Source: Dromiciops gliroides (taxonomy: Eukaryota > Chordata > Mammalia > Microbiotheria > Microbiotheriidae). Taken from it: a stretch of 64,000 nt of DNA. Below are positions 12,185-22,250 of this stretch, piece after piece; the first letter of the stretch is position 1; each line of letters begins with the position of its first letter. The notes under the pieces were generated by a model that did not search any database, was not told the DNA's origin, and saw only the letters and a program-made list of their open reading frames with translations. The position numbers were made by a program, and so were the translations under genes. Where the stretch lies: assembly GCF_019393635.1 (NCBI RefSeq), contig NC_057864.1, positions 88,922,382 to 88,986,381 of the forward strand, read 5' to 3'.

Positions 12185-12440
12185 AGGAAAGAACAAAATA
12201 AGAATTTATTAAGTGCCTATTACATACTAGGCACTGTGCTGAGCATATTATACATATTATCTCTTGATCCTCACACATCCTTGGGAAGTAGGTGCTATTA
12301 TTATCCCCATTTTATATATGAGGAATTTGAGACATACAGAGGTTAAGTGACTTACCAAGGGTCACACAGCTAGTAAACATCTGAGGCTAAATTGGAACTT
12401 AGGTCATTTTGACTACAAGCCCAGATTTCTATCTTAGGTA
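12185..12440 (-). mobile_element. MIR/Ther-1 SINE, antisense, within the L2
   Basis: Motifs in order: CTAGGCACTGTGCTGAGC, TATTATTATCCCCATTTTA, GAGGTTAAGTGACTTACC, GGGTCACACAGCTAGTAA. It separates the L2 reverse-transcriptase part from the upstream part of the same LINE. Confidence 0.8.
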
Positions 12441-13215
12441 GGGTTGTAAGGCAGAGGAGAGAGACAGAATGACAGTAGATTGTGACAAATAGATCAGATA
12501 AATTTCAGAGTTCATGAACATCGAATTGTAGCATTTGTGGGTGATGGCAAAATCAAAGGTATAATCATTTCTGTGTATAGCTAAGGTGAGATAGAAGAGT
12601 AGGTCTTGGGAAATGAGTGGAGTTAAGGGGCTGGGAAGTTAGGGTTTGAGGGAATATCAATATGGACATTGAAATCCCCTAGCATGAAGGCAGAGTTAAG
12701 AAAGAAAGAAAGAGAGAGAGAAAGACAATGAGGCAGGTACTGAACTCATTAAAGAAGGAAGAAGAGTATCCTAGAAGTTAGTAGACAATAGCAACTGGAA
12801 TTTCAATTGGGTGATAAATATGGATTATATGAATTTCAAAGGAAGAAAAGTTATAGAGTGATTATGGTAGAGGGAGAGGTGAGAAGTGGCAATGGGTAGT
12901 AAGGGGGTATTCCAATTCACCCAAGAGGAGCATGAATGAAAGTACTTACAGTGTTGGAAGAGGTGACCAGGGGAGCTGCATCATTGGGGGGAGTCAAGTC
13001 TTAGTAAATGTAAAATGATGGAGGAAATAGGAAAGGAATAGTTTGTTACCACTGGACCAGATATTCCAGAGACCCCATTGGAAAGGATTAGCAGCTTTAA
13101 AGTGGGACATTGGTGGGTTTGGATTGAGGGGAATCGGATTAAGGTAGCCTATGGCATGTGTATCCAGCCTGTCAGTGCCAGTGGGAGTTAAGAGAATGTG
13201 AGCTGAGAAGGAATG
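12441..13215 (-). mobile_element. L2 LINE continuation (upstream, endonuclease side), antisense
   Basis: The same purine-rich antisense L2 style resumes (GACATTGAAATCCCCTAGCA, GGTACTGAACTCATT, then GACAATAGCAAC). This matches the part of L2 upstream of the reverse transcriptase. A GAAA/GA simple repeat sits at 12695-12726. With the piece at 9585, the element spans about 3.6 kb, long for a fossil LINE. Confidence 0.65.
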
Positions 13216-13237
13216 TTAAACTGGTGTCTAATGAATC

Positions 13238-13379
13238 TTTTTTTTTTTTTTTTGTGAGGCAATGAGGGTGCCCAAGGTCACACAGCTAGTAAGTGTCAAG
13301 TGTCTGAGGTCGGATTTGAACTCAGGTCCTCCTGACTCCAGGGCCGGTGCTTTATCCACTGTGCCACCTAGCTGTCCCC
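13238..13379 (-). mobile_element. WSINE1-type SINE, left arm of an inverted pair
   Basis: T16 tail on the left (13238-13253), head CTAGCTGTCCCC on the right. About 10 bp is missing where TTAAGTGACT is normally found. Directly abuts an oppositely oriented 3' half (13380-13446). Confidence 0.85.
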
Positions 13380-13446
13380 ACTTGACACTTACTAGCTGTG
13401 TGACCCTGTCACTTAACCCTCATTGCCTTGCGAAAAAAAAAAAAAA
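13380..13446 (+). mobile_element. WSINE1-type SINE 3' half, right arm of an inverted pair
   Basis: Starts at ACTTGACACTTACTAGC, the middle of the SINE, and runs to an A14 tail. It lacks GGCAAG before TCACTTAACC, a different deletion from that in the left arm. It is therefore not a simple copy of its neighbour. Confidence 0.8.
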
Positions 13447-13565
13447 GAATGTAAGCTCCTTCAGAGAAGGGATTGTTTTGCTTTTCTATTGGTATTGCTA
13501 AGCACTTAGCATGATAATTTGCACATGGTAAGAGTTTAATAAGTGCTTTTTCATTTATGCATTCT
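13447..13565 (+). mobile_element. L2 3' end, sense
   Basis: GAATGTAAGCTCCTTCAGAG, TTAGCATGATAATTTGCACA and AATAAGTGCTTTTTCATT follow the L2 terminal order. Confidence 0.6.
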
Positions 13566-13790
13566 TTCATTCATGGTGTAGCAGAAAGAGCCCCGACGCC
13601 TTACAATCAAAGGGCCTATGTTCATGTTTTGGCCACTCACTGTGTAATTTGGGGTAAATAACAACCTCACTGAACCTCAGTGTCTTCTAAAAATTGAAGG
13701 TAAAAATACTACATATTTCAAAAGATTGTAGGGAGACAAGTTTGTAAATTTCTAAACAAATAATAAATATGAATGATTATGATAGTTTAT
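13566..13790 (+). mobile_element. MIR SINE, sense
   Basis: Motifs in order: a GGTGTAGCAGAAAGAG head, CACTCACTGTGTAATTTGGG, CTGAACCTCAGTGTCTTC, then a core ending in an AT-rich tail. Old and diverged. Confidence 0.6.
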
Positions 13791-14109
13791 TAATAATAAT
13801 CACAATCTGCTCACTGAGGGATCTTTATTTTTTGAAGGAGAATTTGGGTTTTGGAAATAGCTCAAGGTAATTTAGAACAAATTTTTATAAATAAATTGGG
13901 GGATCAAGTTGTGGAACATTGCTTTTTTTAAAGAAAAATAAAAGGAGTTATGTCTGGCTATAAAATAATCAAGGAGTTTTCTTGTGCGTTTCACAAATTG
14001 ACTCTGAAGAAAATTCCAAAAGAGTGGTGTAAAAATGTTTCAAAATGTGAAATTATCCTTTGAATAAGTGTCTGGCTTTACAAGGAACTATTTGGAAGAA
14101 TGGATTTTT
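13791..14109. other. Unassigned sequence
   Basis: AT-rich. Nothing recognised. Confidence 0.4.
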
Positions 14110-14222
14110 GTTAGAATGTAAGCTCCTTGAAGGCAGCAGCTATTTTATTTTTGTTTTTGTATCTTTAGTGCCTAACACAAGGCTTAGTATATAGTGGGCA
14201 TTTAAAAATTCTTGTTCATTGC
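14110..14222 (+). mobile_element. L2 3' end, sense
   Basis: GAATGTAAGCTCCTTGAAGG, then AGTGCCTAACACAAGGCTTA and a GTTCATTGCTTAATTGA tail. Confidence 0.65.
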
Positions 14223-14689
14223 TTAATTGATAAGTTTTGTTATATTTGATTAAAAATGAATCTCATTAATTTAAAATCATTCTTCACTTGTCATCATTCA
14301 AGATCATGGAGAAGATATTGAGGACCTTGTCCATACTGATGGATTTATTTGTTGAGGATCTCTATCTTTCCATGTATTTGGAGAGCGAGCAAAATGACAA
14401 CACCTTTCAGCCATTACAGGGTGGTAATTCCAGTTACCTGATATTTTCTCAGTCTTATAGCTAGGAAACTCTCCCCTCCTTCTCCAATTCCTGTGATTAA
14501 GCAACAGCATTTCTTGAGGCTAAAGTCCTCTTTCTTTGCTATTACAACAACTTCTTATTCTCATCCAACTCAGTCTTTCTTTTCTCTAGTCTTCTTCCCT
14601 TCCTTCCATTTTCTTTTCTGGACCTGTCTTTTATCAGTTGTAAACTTTCATTCTGGACCTCTTTTTCCAACTTGCCTTGTTGAGTTCTT

Positions 14690-14855
14690 GGCAAGCTAGG
14701 TGGCGCAGTGGATTGGGCACAGGATGTGGCATCAGGATGATCAGAGTTAAATTCTGATCTCAGACATTTACTACTAGCTGCGTGACCTTAAGCAAGTCAT
14801 TTATGTTAAGTGACTGCCTCAGTTTCTCAACTGTAAAATGGGGATAATGAAAAAA
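14690..14855 (+). mobile_element. MIR/Ther-type tRNA-headed SINE, sense
   Basis: The head AAGCTAGGTGGCGCAGTGGA is followed by CAGACATTTACTACTAGCTG, CCTTAAGCAAGTCA, then CTCAGTTTCTCAACTGTAAA and AATGGGGATAATG, ending in an A9 run. The TGTAAAATGGGGATAAT motif separates it from the WSINE type. Confidence 0.7.
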
Positions 14856-16440
14856 AAATCAATTTTCTCTCCCTCCCACCTCACCATTGGCAAAAAAGAA
14901 AGAAGAAAAAGAAAACGCTTGTAACAAATATGCACAGGCAAGCCAAACAAATTCCTGCATTGACCATGTTAAAAAAAAAGTCTCATTCTACACACAGGTC
15001 CATCACCTCTCACTCAGTCAGTGAGTATCATCCTTCATCATTGGTCTTATGGAATCATGGTCATAACATTGATCAGAGTTTGTAAAGATTTTCAAGTTGT
15101 TTGTTTTTTTAATAGTGTTGATGTTATGTAAATTGTTATCCTAAATCTGTTCACTTTATTCTGCATTAGTTCCCTTTGTCATTTCTTACCATTAAAGACT
15201 ACTATTTTCCTTGTGGTCTTGTACTCAGCTTTACAGGGTAAAACTTGATCATAAGCCTTTATCTTTTGCCTTTTGAAATATTGCATTTAAAAATTTTCTC
15301 TTTTTTGTACTAGTTGCTGCCAAGTCTTGCATAATCCTTAGTGTGATTCCTTGGCACATGAACTCTTTCTGGTTGCTAGAAGGATTTCTTTTTTGACCTA
15401 GAAGTTGTAGTATTTTGGCTATGATATTACTTGTTTTCATCATGAAGTTTCTTTCAGGAGATAATCAAGGATTTTTTTTCCTATTTTCATTTTGCCTTCT
15501 GATTCTAATAGGTCTAAACACTTTCCAGTTATGATGTATTGAACTATGGCAACTAGAATTTGTTTCTGTCATGCTTTTCAGGGAGTTCAAAAGTTCTTAA
15601 ATGTCTCTTCTTGACCTACTTTCTAGGTCATGTGTTTCATATAATGGATATTTTACATTTTCTTCTATTTGTTTTCAAAGTTGAATTTTGTTCTAACATT
15701 TCTTTATGTCTCATGGACTCATTGAGTTCTGGCTGCTTCACCTTTATTTTCAGGAAATTCATTACTTGGGTAAGTTTTTCCACCTTCTGTTCTAAGCTAT
15801 TTATTGTCCTTCTAGGTCTTTTCCTGAACAGCTCTTATTCACTTATAATTTCATTTTTCATTTCTTGCTTCATTTCCCCCAAGTGTTCTAGCCATTTTCC
15901 CCCCATAAAAAGAGAATTCATGTGGCAGAGGCTAAGCTTCTTGTTGTGGTCTTACTTTCTTTTTATGAATTTACCTCTTGGTCCTCTTTTGACCCATATT
16001 TTTTTTTTTTTTTTTTTAGTGAGGCAATTGGGGTTAAGTGACTTGCCCAGGGTCACACAGCTAGTAAGTGTTAAGTGTCTGAGGCCGGATTTGAACCCAG
16101 GTACTCCTGACTCCAGGGCCGGTGCTCTATCCACTGCGCCACCTAGCTGCCCCAACCCATATTTTTTTTAATATAGTATTTAATATTGTCTTCTGTTTAC
16201 TCATATTTTTAGCCTTATTTCCTGGCTTGGAGTTTTTTGCCTGAAGTAGTATCTGCCCCTTCCTTCCTTCCTTCCTAGATGGGATAATCAGTTATTATTT
16301 GGATCCTAACCTAATCATTTGGTACCTAACCTGCGGACCATTTGGTCCTAACATCTTTTTCCTCTAGCCACTGGCTTCCATTTCTCCTGGTATTTCCAAG
16401 CTCAGAGTACTGATAAAATGCAGGTTGGCCACCCTAAAGA
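14856..16440 (-). mobile_element. Half-L1-like (HAL1) element: L1 3' UTR directly joined to ORF1 remnant
   Basis: From the left (3' end of the element): an L1 3' UTR of marsupial type (14856 to about 15180), then ORF1 sequence with no ORF2 between them. Minus-strand 15249-15443 encodes the ORF1p C-terminal domain, with the block FMCQGITLRIMQDLAATSTK and then KRKFLNAIFQKAKDKGL. Farther upstream (about 15595-15650) DLESRSRRDI corresponds to the conserved DLENRSRR start of the ORF1p RRM domain. Beyond it is coiled-coil-like sequence. In a full L1 about 3.8 kb of ORF2 would separate these parts. Stops interrupt the frame. The 5' limit is uncertain. A WSINE interrupts it at 16007. Confidence 0.7.
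16007..16154 (-). mobile_element. WSINE1-type SINE inside the HAL1-like element
   Basis: Near-consensus copy of the GTGAGGCAATTGGGG variant. The target duplication ACCCATATTTTTTT is seen at 15992 and at 16155, with the left copy merging into the T tail. A long open frame (15560-16171) arises by running from the LINE into this SINE and is not a gene. Confidence 0.9.
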
Positions 16441-16744
16441 TTCTATATTTAGAACACTATTCTTCACAACCTTTGGGAGCACCTTAGAGCATTCATTCTT
16501 GGTCCTGTGTTTGTGGTCAAAATGGTTGAAGAGTTGAGTGTTTCTACTTCTGACTTTTTGGAGCTTCCCATTAGAATCTGCTGGGTTTTTTGCCCCCTAG
16601 GACCAGAGAGTTGTATATTTTAGTTGTTCTTGGAATATGTATGGTTAGGACACTGGAAGAATTCTAGCAAATTTCTCTGAATTTTCATTGACTTTCTTGG
16701 TAGAAGAATCTCCCAGGCTTCTGATTGTCTTTTTGTTTAGTCCT

Positions 16745-17267
16745 CTAGGGATAGAGCACTGACCCTGAAGTTGGGAGGACCTAAGTTCAAATTTGATCTC
16801 AGACATTTACTAGCTGTGTGACTCTAGGCAAAGTCACTTAACCCCAATTGTCTTAAGCATCCGCAGCCATCTCCAGTCATCCTGATCTGTATCTTGCTGC
16901 TGGACCAAGAGGGCTCTGGAGGAGAGAGTGAGGTTGGTGACTTTGCACAGCCCTCCTTCACTTAAATCCAATTCATTGCAAGTCATGACATTACCTTGAT
17001 GTTATGGTCTTCTTCAAGAATGAAGGACAAGGGGCAGCTAGGTGATGCAGTGGATAAAGCACCAACCTTGGATTCAGGAGGACCTGAGTTCAAATCTGGC
17101 CTCAGACACTTGATACTTACTAGCTATGTGACTCTGGGCAAGTCACTTAACCCCAACTGCCTCACCAAAAAAAACAAAAAAAAGAATGAAGGACAAATCC
17201 CCCATTGTCCCACCCCCCCCCAAAAAAAAACACACCAAAAAACCAAGAATGAAGGACAAACAACAAC
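16745..17267 (+). mobile_element. RTE-tailed CORE SINE carrying a nested WSINE in its tail
   Basis: The 5' part (GATAGAGCACTGACCCTGAA, then TAGCTGTGTGACTCTAGGC) is tRNA-like. The 3' part (about 16855-17030) is an RTE-type tail: CATCTCCAGTCATCCTGATC, CAGCCCTCCTTCACTTAAAT, then AAGAATGAAGGACAA and, after the insertions, CAACAAC. The target duplication TGTTTAGTCCT at 16734-16744 and 17268-17278 encloses the whole nested unit. The WSINE at 17031 and a 48-bp C/A-rich filler at 17197-17244 interrupt the tail. Confidence 0.8.
17031..17181 (+). mobile_element. WSINE1-type SINE nested in the RTE-tailed SINE
   Basis: Sense copy starting GGGGCAGCTAGGTGATGCAG, flanked by a 15-bp duplication AAGAATGAAGGACAA (17016-17030 and 17182-17196). 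A third copy of the same 15-mer is at 17245-17259. Confidence 0.9.
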
Positions 17268-17278
17268 TGTTTAGTCCT

Positions 17279-17750
17279 GGGCTGGATAAAAGCATTTACT
17301 TTTGTGTCTCTTTGGACTTGTTGATCATTATTTAGTCTGGTACCCCTTTTACATTTTTGCTGAAATTCTGGAGATCTGAGATGCTATATAATTTTTCCTG
17401 TTTATATCTTAACTAGAAGTCCCAGTTCTCTTTTTTGTACTTTTTTAAGCAGCAGAAAAATAAAGGAGAGAGAAACAGTCCTGAGGCAGCATGAAATATT
17501 GAAAGCTGTGACTAATTTGTCTATCTAATCAGTAGGTAGAAACTTTCCACTCAGTTCTAATGAAGAAACATTTCTCCTCTCAACAGGTCATTCCAACATA
17601 AGTGCTGACATGACATTTAAATACAACCTTCTCTAGCTGAACTCCATAACAACAGTTTTAGCTTATGCCATTACAAACTGCTTTAGGAAGAGAGTTTCAG
17701 AACTGATTTCCAAAAGTCTCTGTGGACCTAGCAACAAATTGAACAATTGA
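17279..17750. other. Unassigned sequence
   Basis: No feature recognised. Confidence 0.4.
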
Positions 17751-17754
17751 ATAA

Positions 17755-17845
17755 TTGAACAATTTACATAAAGTGCCTATAATGTACATCACATTGTTTT
17801 AGGCCCTAGGGTACAAAGACCAAAAACAAAATGATGAAGTCCCTT
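17755..17845 (-). mobile_element. L2 3' end fragment, antisense
   Basis: AAAGTGCCTATAATGTACAT, then TTTTAGGCCCTAGGGTACAA, resembles the antisense L2 3' terminus, as at 9585. Confidence 0.5.
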
Positions 17846-17894
17846 ACTTCTTATTTCTTTGAAGGTTGAAGTCCTCCAAAGTGTTTATAATATG

Positions 17895-18110
17895 GTGGTA
17901 GGATTAGTAACATGGAAGTGGTGTGCTATATTAGTAACAGCACCGGCTCTAGTAGTAGACAATCTGGGTTCAAATTCTGCCTTTGATGTTTATTACCTGT
18001 GTGACCTATGGCAAGTCACTTCTTGGGCTTCAGTTTTCTTATCTACAAAATGGAGTGGATGGCTTCTGAGATTCATTCCATCTCTAAATCTGTGGCATTA
18101 TGTGACATGA
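17895..18110 (+). mobile_element. MIR/Ther-type SINE, sense
   Basis: CAGCACCGGCTCTAGTAGTA, CTGGGTTCAAATTCTGCC, CTGTGTGACCTATGGCAAG, then CTTCAGTTTTCTTATCTAC and GGATGGCTTCTGAGATTC. The frame at 17859-18110 runs along this SINE and is not considered a gene. Confidence 0.7.
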
Positions 18111-18306
18111 AAATAATGCAAGTTAGAAAAAGAATGACTTGAAGGACTCAAGGAGAGAGAGAGTTCGCTTTCTGGGGAATCATTACCTTGGCAATCAGTG
18201 AACGTATCATGGAAGAAGTAATACTAACTCATTAAAACCCATTTAACAAACATTTAAAATCAGATGCCTGGTATTTCATGGTGGCATCTCAAGAATACTA
18301 TTTTTT

Positions 18307-18444
18307 TTCTTTTTTGGGGGGCAATGAGGGTTAAATGACTTGTCCAGGGTCACAAAGCTAGTAAGTGTCTGGGGCCATATTTGAACTCAGGTCCTCCTGA
18401 ACCCAGGGCCAGTGCTTCATCCACCATGCCACCTAGCTGCCCCC
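18307..18444 (-). mobile_element. WSINE1-type SINE
   Basis: Antisense copy of the GGGGCAATGAGG variant. Target duplication AAGAATACTATTTTTT (18291-18306) versus AAGAATTCTATTTTTT (18445-18460), one mismatch. Confidence 0.85.
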
Positions 18445-18460
18445 AAGAATTCTATTTTTT

Positions 18461-19155
18461 AAATGAATTTTTACACTGAAAATTATTTCAGGCTAGAGCC
18501 ATGAAATTATACTATAAGATGCCAATAATAAATTCTAATGGTCTTATTTCTATCCTGAGAATGAACTATTTCAATTATAAAGCGAAATGCAATTTTGAAG
18601 CAGTGTAATATTAAAATTAATAATTGGAAAATTAGAGTAAAAGACGACTGGCATGGGGTGGTGGTAGTAACTAAAGCCTGGAGTCCAAATTCTATTCTTA
18701 ACTTCTAGAATTTCATACCTTTCAATGAATGGGAAGAATAATGCTTTTCATAATCTGGTTTAAAATGACTGAATTCTGAATACTTTTGTTTCTTAAAAAG
18801 AATGATGTGAAATGAAAGCTTAAAAGACCAGGTGAAATCATTCTTGCTACTTTTGAACCTTACTAATTAGATCTGAGTTCTATTTTTCTGGTCCTACAGC
18901 AACATTTGCATTACAAACCATATTCTCAGAGCAATGCTGCAATGTTATTGCTGAGGCTGGTACACTTAGAACAGAAGTAAATAAGAAAACCTTCATAATT
19001 TTAGCATCTTCATCAGGAGCTCAGGAAATGTTTGCCAAAAAGTAAACATTTAGTAGAAAAAGTTTGTTTCTAGTTGTAACTTGAGATATTAGGGAAATAG
19101 GGAGAATTTGGAAAAGGTGATAGGAAAATGTCCTATTAACTTTGTATAGAACTTG
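18461..19155. other. Unassigned sequence
   Basis: AT-rich. No repeat or exon recognised. Confidence 0.4.
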
Positions 19156-19167
19156 AAGCAAAAGATC

Positions 19168-19323
19168 TTTTTTTTTTTTTTTTTTTTTGCGGGGCAATGA
19201 GGGTTAAGTGACTTGCTCAGGGTCACACAGCCAGTAAGTATCAAGTTTCTGAGGTCAGATTTGAACTCAGGTCCTCCTGAATCCAGGGCCAGTGCTTTAT
19301 CCACTGTGCCACCTAGCTGCCCC
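19168..19323 (-). mobile_element. WSINE1-type SINE
   Basis: Antisense, with a T run of about 21 on the left and the GCGGGGCAATGAGG variant. Flanked by an imperfect duplication (AAGCAAAAGATCT at 19156, AAGCAAAAGGTATCT at 19326). Confidence 0.85.
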
Positions 19324-19338
19324 TAAAGCAAAAGGTAT

Positions 19339-19860
19339 CTTAAAGGATTAATGCTATGTGTATGAGTTTTAAAACTAAGATAACATTATGTCCATCCATG
19401 TAGTTGATCTTAAGTAAATAGTATAATAGATTTCTATTTAATTCAGTTGTTTTTATCCCCCTAATGCTATACAATGGACAATAGGATAATATTTTGAAAT
19501 TAAGTTTCAGCAGTAGATGCATTCACCCAGAAGCTCAGTCTTATTCAACACTCACCCCAATATGACTCTGATAATTTTCTATCCATTTCTCTGTGGTGGA
19601 TTTTACAATGTAGATGGATATAAGGGTATTGTCTAAATAAAAATTTGGAGTAGAGGCTTCAGTGCTGGTAGCTCCCATGTGAATTATTTAAATATCATCT
19701 ACCTGTTGACATTAAAGATGCAGTGGGAGATGAGATGTAGCTTGCATTTCATGTGTAAATTGGTTTTCCATTTACATGGAGGTTTTGCTCTAAGGTACTA
19801 GGAAATTTGCTTTCAAATGCTGATGAAGAGAGTTGTAAGGTCAAATGTAGATAGTTTACT
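19339..19860. other. Unassigned sequence
   Basis: Nothing recognised. Confidence 0.4.
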
Positions 19861-19861
19861 C

Positions 19862-20010
19862 ACAGAGATCATAGGATTAAGAGTTGGAGTAAACCTTAGA
19901 GATCATCTAGTCTAATACTCATTCCCTCTTTTTTTCTTTTTTAACAGATAAAGAATTGGTTCCCATGAAGTGACTTGCCCAAGGTTGGCACCAAGGTTGT
20001 CACAGTTTTG
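19862..20010 (-). mobile_element. MIR-like remnant
   Basis: Runs from GAGATCATAGGATTAAGAG through AGAGATCATCTAGTCTAA to GAAGTGACTTGCCCAAGGT. The same arrangement is seen at 21388 and 34375. Confidence 0.45.
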
Positions 20011-20029
20011 ACTTGGGGCTTTTTTCCCC

Positions 20030-20290
20030 CAAAAGGCAGAACTAAAAGTAATGGGTATAATTTCAGAGAGACACATTTAAGCTCAAAGTAAGGAAAAACA
20101 TCCTACCAGTGACAATTATCTAAAAATGTAAGGGTCTGCCTTTAGAAGTAGTGAATTGCCCTTCACTACACATCTGTAAGCAAAGACTTACTAGATTATT
20201 GCGGATGGAAATCCTTGCTCAAGTATGAGCTAGACCAGAGGGCCTATGAAGTTTCTTCCAACTCTGAGATTCTGTGATTTTGGGGATTGT
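20030..20290 (+). mobile_element. L3/CR1 LINE 3' end, sense
   Basis: In order: CTCAAAGTAAGGAAAAACAT, a GAAGTAGTGAATTGCCC segment, and the terminal motif TTCCAACTCTGAGATTCTGT. This is the 3' end of the LINE seen antisense at 34850 and 54520. Confidence 0.7.
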
Positions 20291-21387
20291 GGGAAGTAGC
20301 AGATATGGAATCTAGGTCCTCTGACTCCATATTGGTTGAAAAAGATTTCTTTTATCATATGTAATAACGAATAATAATTATTTTTATAAATTAACATAAT
20401 GGTCACATTCAAGAAGGGTATCCCAGCATTGATTTGTTTCAAATGTAAAGGTCTCAATATAATACTCTTTTATCTAAATGTAGGATAAAATGTACTTTCA
20501 GGTCCCAATATCTCAGTATCAGAATCGCACAGCTCAATCTGGGACTAGATAAAATGTTGGAGCAAGATCGTATCAGATTTTATGTTATTGGCCTCCTCCT
20601 CCTTTTTTTCCTCTGCCTTCTAAAAAAATATTGCTAAGGTTGGTTTGAGACCTTTTGTGACTTCTCTTGCTTACAGACTCAACTTCCTCTGCATTGACCT
20701 TTGTCATTCTCTGGGGGATAGAGATTATCTGACACCACTAGTCAGAGAGAAGGAAAATGAACATCAAGAAGGGAAAATAAAGAAGAAAGAAGCAATACTA
20801 GTGAATTTTAGGGCAAAAAGAGAATAGAGATCCCCTCTGGGGATTTTCACACAGAAGCAGGTTATAAAAGCAGATAAAAATGTTTTATTGTTTTATTTTC
20901 TTTGTTTAAAAGCACAAAGAGAGCTGAAGAGATGAAGGGGCTATAAAGTCTTGGCTGCAAAGGGAGCTCTGATAATCTTATTAGGCTTCAGTGGGGAAAA
21001 TACACTTAATGTAGACTGTTACATGAGAAGCATGCTTTCTTTTTTACCAACTCTACTTGTAAATAAGGTTTTAAATTCATGTTGAACCTTGGAGCAGCTG
21101 TTTTTTTACCTGAAAGCTCACACCAGCTCACTTGGAACAGATGGCTAATTCTTTTATTATCAAGAAGATTACTCTCTACCCTACCCAGACAGATACTAAA
21201 TTTGGCTTCTAAGGTATGTTTTCACATCAGGAACATGTAAGCACACCCACAAAGATGTGCTCCTAGGTCTTCATCATAAGTGGTGATTCAGGGTGAAATC
21301 ATATCTTATGTCATGCCCCAGTTTCAACTATAGCAGGGACTATGAATCTCCTCTTGCTATGGACAGGAACGAGCAGATCCACTTATA
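20291..21387. other. Unassigned sequence
   Basis: About 1.1 kb with no recognised element. The 60-codon frame at 20645-20827 has no recognised domain. Confidence 0.4.
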
Positions 21388-21490
21388 GAATCAGAGATTT
21401 AGAGTTAGAAGGGACCTCGGTGGTCATCTAGTTGAACCTCTTAATTGTACAGATGAGTAAACCGAGGCCCAGGGAAAGCCTGTACCATGT
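21388..21490 (-). mobile_element. MIR-like remnant
   Basis: ATCAGAGATTTAGAGTTAGA, then GGTCATCTAGTTGAACC and CAGATGAGTAAACCGAGGCC. Confidence 0.5.
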
Positions 21491-22238
21491 TCTTCCATCC
21501 TTGACTCTTTTATCCCCACTTAAAGGTCCGAGTCCTTGGACCTAGAGAGATTTAGAGCTATAGGGACCATGCATAAACAAAAGTCTAAATTATGGATGTG
21601 TTTTTCTCTAGGTAAAGGGGATAAACACTCTAAGTTGTAGAACAGCTGAACTATAGAAAGCAGCTAGTAGAATGAGTGTCAAAAAACAGGGGAAATGGGC
21701 ATTATTTTCTGGGGGAGAGATCAGCTGCAGAGGCCTAAGCCCCTTCCTGAGCAGGAAGGTGATGGAAGGTCGGGAGGCAGTGAGGATTGTGAAAAAGAGG
21801 AGCACTTTTGCAGATCAGTGGAGAATGTGATGAACAGTGACCAATTATACAACTGGTGAGAGGAGGGGAAATTTGCAGGAGGCTTTTGCTGTGCTTTTCA
21901 GGAAAAAAAAAAGTAAAAAAAAATCAATTGTTACATAGGTCATTAAGAAAATATGAAACCCTTGGCTTAAAGCCCATTTGCTTAAGATTTTCCTCACTGG
22001 TAGAGACTGATTACTGAAAGCTCCACACCTGTGTGAGGGACAGAGTTGGTGAGAGCTTGGGAGAAAAGATATCCTGATCTTCTGATTTCCAGCTTTGAGA
22101 AAGAAGACATGTCATTTTAGATTTTCTTTATGTCTTTGGAAGGAGAGGGTAAGACCTGGGACTCTGTCTCTTGGTTAAGCTATTTCACTCGCAATGGGAG
22201 AGATCATTCACTCTATTATTTGGTATATGTCTCATCTA
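21491..22238. other. Unassigned sequence
   Basis: Nothing recognised except short A runs near 21903-21925. Confidence 0.4.
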
Positions 22239-22250
22239 TACACCTTTTCT

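Noticed and set aside
15560..16171. 203-codon open frame, the longest in the window
   Set aside because: It runs antisense through the ORF1 part of the HAL1-like element into a WSINE. The C-terminal part is translated SINE.
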